This document shows, piece by piece, positions 1 through 5,087 of a stretch of 5,087 bases of DNA. Every line of letters begins with the position of its first letter. Position 1 is the first letter of the stretch. The notes under the pieces were generated by a model, which saw nothing but the letters and a program-made list of their open reading frames with translations, was not told the DNA's origin and searched no databases. Source of the DNA: Defluviicoccus sp. (GTDB lineage Bacteria > Pseudomonadota > Alphaproteobacteria > MPNO01); assembly GCA_028820945.1 (NCBI GenBank), contig JAPPHW010000349.1, positions 1-5,087 on the forward strand, read 5' to 3'. The translations under genes were made by a program, and so were the position numbers.

Positions 1-977
1 GCTATCGCCGCGGCGGCACCGAGCCGACGGTGACCGATGCGGGGCTGGCGCTCGGACGGCTGCCCGAAGCGCTGATCGGCGGCGGGCTGAAGCTCGACGC
101 GGACGCCGCGCGCGCCGCTTACGAGGAGCTCGGCCGAAAGCTCGAAATCGCGCCCGAGGAGGCCGCCGCCGGCGTGCTGGAGATTGCCTCCGCCAACCAG
201 GTGCACGGCATCCGGCGCGTCACCACCACGCGCGGCCTCGATCCGGGCGATTACGCGATGGTCGCCTTCGGCGGCGCCGGCGGGCTGTTCGCGGCGGAAG
301 TCGCCGATTTCCTCGGCATCGCCACCGCCGTGGTGCCGCCCAACCCGGGAAACCTGTCGGCCTTCGGGCTCCACGTCTCCGACGTCAAGCGCGACTATGT
401 CAGGACCTGCGTCCGCCAGCAGTCGTCGCACGATCCGGGCGAGCTCGAAGCCCTGTGGTCCGCGCTGGAGGATGCCGGCCGGGACGAGATCATGGCCGAG
501 GGCGTCGCGCGCGAGGCGATCGACCTGGTCCGCAGCGCCGACGTCCGCTATGTCGGCGAGGGGCACGAGGTCCCGGTCCCGATCCCGCCCGGCACCGCCG
601 GGATCGATGCGGTGGAAACGATGTGGCGCGACTTCCACCGGGTGCACGAGAGCACCTTCGGCTTCCACTACGAGGGCCGCCAGGATGTCGAGGCGGTGAG
701 CCTTCGGGTTCAGGCGGTGGGCCGCGTGCACCGGCCGGAGATCCGCCCTCTCGGCGATGGCGGCGGCGATGCCGCCCCCGTCGCGAACCGCCGGGTCTAC
801 TGGCGCGCGAGCGGCTGGATCGAGTGCGGCATCTGGCGGCGCGGCGATCTCGGCGTCGGCGCGTCCTTGACAGGCCCCGCGATCGTCGAGGAATACGGAT
901 CGACGACCGTCGTGCCCGAAACCTGGCGGTCGACCGTCGACCGATACGGCAATCTCATCCTGGAGAAATCCTCATGA
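1..977 (+). CDS. hyuA: Hydantoinase/oxoprolinase family subunit A (HyuA-like), C-terminal part, 5' end outside window
   Basis: This is the ATP-handling subunit of a two-part amidohydrolase or carboxylase of the HyuA / 5-oxoprolinase / acetone carboxylase beta family, presumably cytoplasmic. The reading frame is open to the left edge: the first full codon is at base 3, and it reads YRRGGTEPTVTDA, the family's conserved (C)Y-x-RGG-x-PTVTDA motif. The GTG at 30 is therefore an internal valine, not a start. Bases 1-2 (xGC) fit the Cys that usually precedes the motif. About 324 residues are present out of roughly 680-720 usual for the family, so the N-terminal half is missing. Further landmarks are RGLDP (231-245), AFGGAGGLFA (264-293), PGNLSAFGL (342-368), a GEGHEVPVP segment (555-581) and the C-terminal GPAIVEEYGSTTVVP block (873-917). 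The phenylalanine in GGAGGLFA replaces the histidine usual in GGAGPLHA. The stop overlaps the hyuB start by ATGA. The family is clear; the substrate is not. Confidence 0.93.
   Translation, partial: YRRGGTEPTVTDAGLALGRLPEALIGGGLKLDADAARAAYEELGRKLEIAPEEAAAGVLEIASANQVHGIRRVTTTRGLDPGDYAMVAFGGAGGLFAAEVADFLGIATAVVPPNPGNLSAFGLHVSDVKRDYVRTCVRQQSSHDPGELEALWSALEDAGRDEIMAEGVAREAIDLVRSADVRYVGEGHEVPVPIPPGTAGIDAVETMWRDFHRVHESTFGFHYEGRQDVEAVSLRVQAVGRVHRPEIRPLGDGGGDAAPVANRRVYWRASGWIECGIWRRGDLGVGASLTGPAIVEEYGSTTVVPETWRSTVDRYGNLILEKSS
962..965 (+). promoter_or_regulatory. Ribosome binding site for hyuB
   Basis: GGAG lies 8 bases upstream of the ATG at 974, inside the last codons of hyuA. Together with the ATGA overlap it supports this start and suggests that hyuB translation is coupled to hyuA, as expected for two subunits of one complex. 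Confidence 0.6.
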
Positions 978-2884
978 GCAAGCCCCGCAAGGAGGCCCGG
1001 CAGCTCGGGCCGGTCGAGCTCGAGATCATCACCGGCACCATCCGCTCGGCCGAGCTCGAGATCGAGGCCGCCGTCGAGCGCACCTCGCGCTCGCCGATGA
1101 TCCGCGACCAGCACGACTACCGCGTGGCGCTGTTCGACGCCAAGGGCCGCAAGCTCACCGGGCGGTCCTATTCCGCCCTGGTCGAGCCGGTGTTCGAGTA
1201 TTTCGCGCCGGACGACATCAACCCGGGCGACGTGTTCTTCTGGAACGACCCCTACAACTCGTCGGGCGGCATCGGCCACATCCCCGATCTCTGCTCCACC
1301 CTGCCGATCTTCCACGAGGGAAGGCTGATCGGCTTCTCCCAGGTGTTCGGCCACCACGACGATGTCGGTGGGTCGGTGCCCGGCAGCCTGCCGGTCCATG
1401 CCGAGGACATGTGGACCGAGGGGCTGGTGATCCCGCCGATCAAGCTCTACGAGGGCGGCAGGGTGAACGAGGCGGCGTTCCGCATCATCGAGCGCAACTC
1501 CCGCCTGTCGGAGCATCTGCGCGGCGACCTCGACGCCGAGATCGGCGCCGCCATGCTGGGGTCCAGGCGGGTGGTAGCGCTCGCCGAGCGCTACGGCGCG
1601 GACACGCTGGAAGCCGCGTTCGACGCGATGATCGGGAACTGCGCCGAGACGATCCGGCGCGAGCTCCTGCCCAGGATCGCGGACGGCGTCTACGCCTGGG
1701 AGGACTATATCGAGAACGACGGCGTCGATGCGCCCCGGCTGCACGCGATGCGCGTCACCATGACCAAGACGGCCGACAAGATCCTGCTCGACTTCACCGG
1801 CACCGACCGGGAGGCCAAGGGGCCGATCAACTGGGCGATCGACTATTCCGACGGCAAGTTCGTGCGCAAGTGGATGGGTCCCGTCCTGCGTTCGCTCGCC
1901 TCTTCGCCCGAGCGCGCCGCCGAGATCGACATGAACGAGGGCGTGCTCGACGTGATCGACGTGAAATTCCCGGAAAAGGGCACGCTGGTGACGCCCAATT
2001 TCGGCAAGGCGACGGGGATGCGATTCTTCATCCTGCTGCGCTCGCTCGGCATCTTCGCGGCGCTGCTCTCCAAGGCGACGGGCGGACAAATGCCGGCCGA
2101 CCACGAGACGATCCGCATCTGGGGCCTCCACGGCGGCGCCTCGAACAAGGACTTCTTCCTGTTCCGGGAGGTGCTGGGCGGCGGCGGGCCGGGCAGACCC
2201 TGGGCCGACGGCTCGGACGTGGTCCACATCGTCCCCAACTCGCGCAACCTGCCGGCGGAGTTCTCCGAGACCCGCTACCCGGTGTTGGTCGAGAAGCTGG
2301 GGCTGGCGCGCGATTCCGGCGGCGCCGGCTTCCGGCGGGGCGGATTCGGCTACGACAAGCGCATCCGCGCGCTGCAACCCTGCCGGCTGCTGTCGAACGC
2401 CGACCGCGCGCTGGTCAACACCTACGGCGTCAACGGCGGCAGGCCGGGCTCCACATACAGCATCGCGGTGGAGGACGGGGGCGGCGAGCTGTGCGACATC
2501 GCGGGCATGGCCGACAATATCGAGGTGCCGGAGGGCACGACCGTCCGCATCCGGACCACCGGCGGCGGGGGCTGGGGCGATCCGCTCCTGCGCGAGCCGG
2601 AGCTGGTCGCCTACGATGTCGAGTGCGGGCTGGTTTCCGAAGAATCGGCCGCCGACGAGTACGGCGTCGTCCTGAACATGTCCGGCACGCGGCCGGAGGT
2701 CGACAGGGAAGCGACGGATGCCCGCCGCATGGAGCTCCGCGCCAGGCGGGGCGCGCTGCCGATGTTCGATCGCGGCCCCTATGTCGAGGCGGCGCGCGAA
2801 GCCGGCAGGCTGGACTGGCCCGAGGGCTGGCAGGACCCCGATGCCGGCTGGTGGGCCGAAACCGCGGCGGAGGCGGCGGAGTGA
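974..2884 (+). CDS. hyuB: Hydantoinase/oxoprolinase family subunit B (HyuB-like), complete
   Basis: This 636-residue protein is the partner of the preceding HyuA-type subunit. The family includes N-methylhydantoinase, 5-oxoprolinase, caprolactamase and the acetone/acetophenone carboxylases. The ATG at 974 is chosen because it overlaps the hyuA stop (ATGA), has GGAG at 962-965, and begins the conserved N-terminal helix (VELEIITGTIRSAELE). Seen motifs are WNDPY at residues 90-94, a GHIPDL segment just after, GHHDDVGG at 126-133, EGLVIPPIKL, LDFTGTD, and the glycine-rich TTGGGGWGDP at 528-537, which is the family's C-terminal hallmark. The His/Asp motif probably helps form a metal-containing active site, by analogy with acetone carboxylase; this is inference. 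The protein is slightly longer than many HyuB proteins (about 520-600 residues), partly from a Trp-rich tail at about 595-636. No signal peptide or membrane segment is visible. Whether it opens a lactam/imide or carboxylates a ketone cannot be decided from sequence. Confidence 0.94.
   Translation: MSKPRKEARQLGPVELEIITGTIRSAELEIEAAVERTSRSPMIRDQHDYRVALFDAKGRKLTGRSYSALVEPVFEYFAPDDINPGDVFFWNDPYNSSGGIGHIPDLCSTLPIFHEGRLIGFSQVFGHHDDVGGSVPGSLPVHAEDMWTEGLVIPPIKLYEGGRVNEAAFRIIERNSRLSEHLRGDLDAEIGAAMLGSRRVVALAERYGADTLEAAFDAMIGNCAETIRRELLPRIADGVYAWEDYIENDGVDAPRLHAMRVTMTKTADKILLDFTGTDREAKGPINWAIDYSDGKFVRKWMGPVLRSLASSPERAAEIDMNEGVLDVIDVKFPEKGTLVTPNFGKATGMRFFILLRSLGIFAALLSKATGGQMPADHETIRIWGLHGGASNKDFFLFREVLGGGGPGRPWADGSDVVHIVPNSRNLPAEFSETRYPVLVEKLGLARDSGGAGFRRGGFGYDKRIRALQPCRLLSNADRALVNTYGVNGGRPGSTYSIAVEDGGGELCDIAGMADNIEVPEGTTVRIRTTGGGGWGDPLLREPELVAYDVECGLVSEESAADEYGVVLNMSGTRPEVDREATDARRMELRARRGALPMFDRGPYVEAAREAGRLDWPEGWQDPDAGWWAETAAEAAE
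2869..2873 (+). promoter_or_regulatory. Ribosome binding site that sets the GTG start of the FAD subunit
   Basis: GGAGG sits 7 bases before the GTG at 2881, within the end of hyuB. It decides the start of the next gene: the GTG overlaps the hyuB stop (GTGA), the encoded N-terminus begins right at the conserved FAD-domain opening, and no ATG in a better place is seen. Confidence 0.6.
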
Positions 2885-3744
2885 AGCCCGCTTTGTTCGA
2901 CTACGTCGCGCCCGAGACCGTCGAGGCGGCGGTGGCGGCGCTCGCCGGGGACGAGACGGCGCGCCCGCTCGCCGGGGGCCAAAGCCTGATCCCGACGATG
3001 AATTTCCGCCTGTCCACTCCGGGCAGGCTGGTGGACCTGCGCAGGATCGAGGCGCTGCGCGGCATCGCGGTGGAGGACGGGACGATCCGCGTCGGCGCGA
3101 TGACCAGGCACCGCGAGCTGGAGACCCATGAGGAGGCCAACCGCGCGAATCCGCTGATCGGCGAGGTGCTCGACAACGTCGCCCATATCGCGATCCGCAA
3201 CCGGGGGACCGTGGGCGGCAGCATCGCGCATGCCGATTCCGCGGCCGAGCTTCCCTGCCTTCTGGTGGCGAGCGGCGGTTCGGTTTCCGTCCAGGGCCCG
3301 GACGGCAGCCGCGAGATCGCGGCCGACGAGCTGTTCCGGTTCCACATGACGACCGACCTCGCCCAGACGGAAATCCTGACCGAGGTGCGCATCCCGGCGC
3401 TGCCGCCCGGAATGGGATACGCGTTCGAGGAGTTCGCCAGGCGCCGGGGCGATTACGCTCTCGCCGGGGTCTGCACCCTGCTCGAGGTCGAGGACGGGCG
3501 GTGCGGCGAGGCGCGGATCGCGGCCTGCGGCATCGGCGCGAAGCCAGTTCGTCTTACCGCCGCGGAGGACGCGCTCCGGGGCCGGACCGTCGACGAGGAC
3601 GCGCGCGCGGACGCCGGCGAGGCGGCCAAGGCGTACATGACCGCGCCCACCGACATGCAGGCGGGCGTCGCCTATCGCACGGACCTGCTGGCGGCGCTGG
3701 TGCGGCGAACCGTCGCGAGGGCTCTCGAACGGGCGGGACGCTAG
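2881..3744 (+). CDS. coxM: Molybdenum hydroxylase FAD-binding medium subunit (CoxM/XdhB family), complete
   Basis: This 287-residue flavoprotein subunit of a xanthine dehydrogenase / CO dehydrogenase-type enzyme accepts electrons from the iron-sulfur subunit and passes them on to an external acceptor. The length matches the family (about 280-290). The start is the GTG at 2881, giving (M)KPALFDYVAPETVEAA, the usual N-terminus. The FAD domain shows both diagnostic loops: AGGQSL at residues 31-36, followed by IPTMNFRL and LVDLRRI, and RNRGTVGGSIAHAD at 106-119, followed by the usual AAELP. The C-terminal third is the CO-dehydrogenase flavoprotein C-terminal type domain, including the region around FARRRGDYALAG. 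No FeS cysteine motif is present, as expected. The gene overlaps hyuB by 4 bases and ends 3 bases before the FeS subunit gene. The coxM symbol is used at family level only; the substrate need not be CO, and the hydantoinase neighbours argue against it. Confidence 0.94.
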   Translation: MKPALFDYVAPETVEAAVAALAGDETARPLAGGQSLIPTMNFRLSTPGRLVDLRRIEALRGIAVEDGTIRVGAMTRHRELETHEEANRANPLIGEVLDNVAHIAIRNRGTVGGSIAHADSAAELPCLLVASGGSVSVQGPDGSREIAADELFRFHMTTDLAQTEILTEVRIPALPPGMGYAFEEFARRRGDYALAGVCTLLEVEDGRCGEARIAACGIGAKPVRLTAAEDALRGRTVDEDARADAGEAAKAYMTAPTDMQAGVAYRTDLLAALVRRTVARALERAGR

Positions 3745-3747
3745 ACC

Positions 3748-4284
3748 ATGGCGAAAACGGTGCTGAAGAAGCCGATCCCCGCGGCCTCGTCCGATCCGAA
3801 GGTCCCGGTGACGCTCACGGTCAATGGCGAGACCGTCACCCGCGAGGCCAGCCCGCGCATGCTGCTGAGCGATTTCATCCGCCACGAGCTCGGCCTCACG
3901 GGCACGCATGTCGGCTGCGAGCACGGGGTGTGCGGCTGCTGCACGGTGACGATCGACGGCCGCGCCGGGCGTTCGTGCCTGGCCTTCGCGGTGCAGGCGG
4001 ACGGCGCCGATATCCGCACCATCGAGGGCGTCGCCGCCGAGGACGGCACGCTGCACCCGATCCAGCAGGCGATGATGGAGTGCCACGCTCTGCAGTGCGG
4101 CTATTGCACCCCCGGTTTCGTGATGTCGATGCTGAGCTATCTCGAGGAGACGCCGGAGCCCGACCTGTCGGACAGGGCGATCCGGGAGGTGCTGTCGGGC
4201 AACCTCTGCCGCTGCACGGGCTACGGCAACATCGTCAAGGCGTTCCGCCGCTCGGTCGAGCTGATGAACGCGGCCGCGGACTGA
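3748..4284 (+). CDS. coxS: Molybdenum hydroxylase [2Fe-2S] small subunit (CoxS/XdhC-type family), complete
   Basis: This 178-residue electron-transfer subunit carries two [2Fe-2S] clusters between the molybdenum site and FAD. The plant-ferredoxin-type N-terminal domain has ligands C57, C62, C65 and C77 (C-x4-C-x2-C-x11-C). The helical C-terminal domain has QCGYC at 116-120 (ligands C117 and C120) and CRC at 154-156 (C154 and C156), inside the conserved GNLCRCTGY. All eight ligands are intact. C64 is an additional cysteine, making CGCC where CGAC is common. Ahead of the first ferredoxin strand (VTLTVNGE) there is an Ala/Pro/Lys-rich N-terminal extension of about 18 residues, so the protein is slightly longer than the usual 155-170. 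It contains no twin-arginine or Sec signal, so the complex should be cytoplasmic. The ATG at 3748 follows the previous stop by 3 bases and has only a weak purine run before it, so translation is probably coupled to coxM. Confidence 0.96.
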   Translation: MAKTVLKKPIPAASSDPKVPVTLTVNGETVTREASPRMLLSDFIRHELGLTGTHVGCEHGVCGCCTVTIDGRAGRSCLAFAVQADGADIRTIEGVAAEDGTLHPIQQAMMECHALQCGYCTPGFVMSMLSYLEETPEPDLSDRAIREVLSGNLCRCTGYGNIVKAFRRSVELMNAAAD

Positions 4285-4289
4285 GGAGG
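4284..4289 (+). promoter_or_regulatory. Strong ribosome binding site for the large subunit
   Basis: AGGAGG, a near-perfect anti-16S match, lies 5 bases before the ATG at 4295. It begins on the last base of the coxS stop codon. It fixes the large-subunit start and is the strongest ribosome binding site in the window. Confidence 0.75.
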
Positions 4290-4294
4290 AGCGA

Positions 4295-5087
4295 ATGTCG
4301 ACACGGCAATTCGGCGAGCCGGTCCAGCGAAATGCCGACCCCACCCTGCTCAAGGGCGAGGGGGCATTTATCGACGACATTTCGCTGCCCGGCGCCCTGC
4401 ATGCGGCATTCGTGAGGAGCGAGCATGCGCGCGCGCGGATCCGCTCGATAGACATTTCCGCCGCCGAGTCGCTGCCGGATGTCGTCTCCGTCTACACGGC
4501 CGACACTATCGGCGCGCTCGATGTCGAGTTGCCGATGCTGATTCCGCATCCCTGCATCGTGTCGGGCGGCAAAACCCAGCGTCCGCTCGCCCGCGACGAC
4601 GTTTTCTATGCCGGCCAGTGCATCGCGATGGTGGTCGCGGTCGACCGGTACACCGCGGAGGACGCGTGTTCGCTCATCGAGGTCGAATACGAACCGCTGC
4701 CGGTCGAGCTCGACCTCGAAAAGGCGATCGCCGACGGCGCGCCGCTGGTGCATGACGACATCCCCAACAACGTCGCCGCGCATTTCATCCAGGAGAGCGG
4801 CGACGCCGATGCCGCCTTCGCCGCGGCCGAGCACACCACGACGGTGCGCGTCCGGCTCGAACGCTCGACCGCGGCGCCGATGGAATGCCGCGCCGTCGCC
4901 GCGCGCTGGGACGGGGTGTCGGGGGAGCTGACGGTCTGGGATTCGACGCAGGCGACGATCTCGGTGCGCGGCGGGCTCGCCTCGCTGTTCGGCATCGACG
5001 AGGACAGGATCCGCGTCATCGCGCCCAACGTGGGCGGCGGGTTCGGCCAGAAGATCATGATGTTCCACCCCGACGAGATCCTCGTCC
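4295..5087 (+). CDS. coxL: Molybdenum hydroxylase molybdopterin-binding large subunit (CoxL/XdhA-type family), N-terminal part, 3' end outside window
   Basis: This is the catalytic subunit that hydroxylates the substrate at a molybdopterin-cytosine-dinucleotide-type Mo centre. The frame is open from the ATG at 4295 to the right edge with no stop, giving 264 residues out of roughly 750-800 usual. The start follows a strong AGGAGG. The protein opens with the family N-terminus (LLKGEGAFIDDISLPGALHA, residues 18-37), then VRSEHARARI, where RSPHAHA is more usual. The hammerhead domain contains RPLARDDVFYAGQCIAMVVA (96-115), TAEDA and VEYEPLPVE. The Mo-binding domain begins with WDSTQ, whose Q219 aligns with the glutamine contacting the Mo oxo ligand in relatives (Q240 in Oligotropha CoxL, Q767 in bovine xanthine oxidase), and with VGGGFGQK (246-253). 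The loop that separates true form I CO dehydrogenase (VAYRCSFR) from other members would lie about 150 residues after Q219, beyond the window, so the substrate class cannot be assigned. Confidence 0.95.
   Translation, partial: MSTRQFGEPVQRNADPTLLKGEGAFIDDISLPGALHAAFVRSEHARARIRSIDISAAESLPDVVSVYTADTIGALDVELPMLIPHPCIVSGGKTQRPLARDDVFYAGQCIAMVVAVDRYTAEDACSLIEVEYEPLPVELDLEKAIADGAPLVHDDIPNNVAAHFIQESGDADAAFAAAEHTTTVRVRLERSTAAPMECRAVAARWDGVSGELTVWDSTQATISVRGGLASLFGIDEDRIRVIAPNVGGGFGQKIMMFHPDEILV

Noticed and set aside
927..946. Short repeat/palindrome built on GGTCGACC and GTCGACC
   Set aside because: It is short, lies within conserved hyuA codons, and is expected by chance in such GC-rich DNA.
455..973. 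N-terminal extension of HyuB from an upstream start at 455
   Set aside because: The extra sequence is an Arg/Gly/Pro-rich out-of-frame reading of hyuA. The ATG at 974 has a ribosome binding site and begins the conserved N-terminus.
30..977. HyuA starting at the GTG at 30
   Set aside because: The frame is open to the left edge and the upstream codons encode the conserved YRRGGTEPT part of the family motif, so this GTG is internal.
974..977. Frameshift joining hyuA and hyuB into a single oxoprolinase-like polypeptide
   Set aside because: Single-chain 5-oxoprolinases exist, but here the ATGA overlap has a ribosome binding site and no slippery run, so ordinary stop-restart translation explains it.
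797..2377. Long antisense open frame of 526 codons over hyuB
   Set aside because: It is a by-product of high GC at third codon positions; the translation is Arg/His/Ala/Val-rich without domain motifs and lies opposite a clearly conserved gene.
1411..2880. Upstream extension of the FAD subunit, suggesting a fusion
   Set aside because: The upstream part is an Arg-rich shadow of hyuB; the conserved FAD-subunit sequence begins exactly at the GTG at 2881.
2779..4455. Long antisense open frame of 558 codons over coxM and coxS
   Set aside because: It spans the reverse of three genes with intact motifs and has low-complexity Arg/Ala-rich composition, as expected of a shadow frame.
4310..4620. Slightly more AT-rich codons (TTT, ATA, TTG, ATT) in the first part of coxL, possible sign of transfer
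   Set aside because: The shift is mild, local, and the rest of the gene matches its neighbours; not enough to claim foreign origin.

Overview
The window is a high-GC stretch that is coding almost end to end, with strong G/C preference at third codon positions. This fits a high-GC proteobacterium, most plausibly an alphaproteobacterium, but nothing here fixes the taxon. All five genes lie on the + strand in one tightly packed operon whose two ends are both outside the window. No RNA gene, mobile element, CRISPR array, promoter or terminator is visible, and the largest intergenic gap is 10 bases.

Layout. Bases 1-977 hold the C-terminal part of a HyuA-type subunit (hydantoinase A / oxoprolinase / acetone carboxylase beta family). 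Bases 974-2884 hold the complete HyuB-type partner, overlapping it by ATGA. Then come the three subunits of a molybdenum hydroxylase of the xanthine dehydrogenase / CO dehydrogenase superfamily, in the order medium-small-large. These are an FAD subunit (2881-3744, GTG start overlapping hyuB by GTGA), a [2Fe-2S] subunit (3748-4284), and the first 264 residues of the molybdopterin subunit (4295 to the right edge). The large-subunit gene is open through the right edge and has no stop in the window.

How the genes may work together. Electrons from a substrate hydroxylated at the Mo centre of the large subunit would pass through the two [2Fe-2S] clusters of the small subunit to the FAD of the medium subunit. 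HyuA/HyuB-type enzymes use ATP to open lactam or imide rings or, in relatives, to carboxylate ketones. Co-translation of the two complexes suggests one catabolic pathway. A reasonable but unproven model is that the Mo enzyme hydroxylates a carbon next to a ring nitrogen to give a lactam, which HyuAB then opens at the expense of ATP. The real substrate cannot be read from this sequence. The individual families are well known; the unexplained part is their pairing and the substrate it implies.
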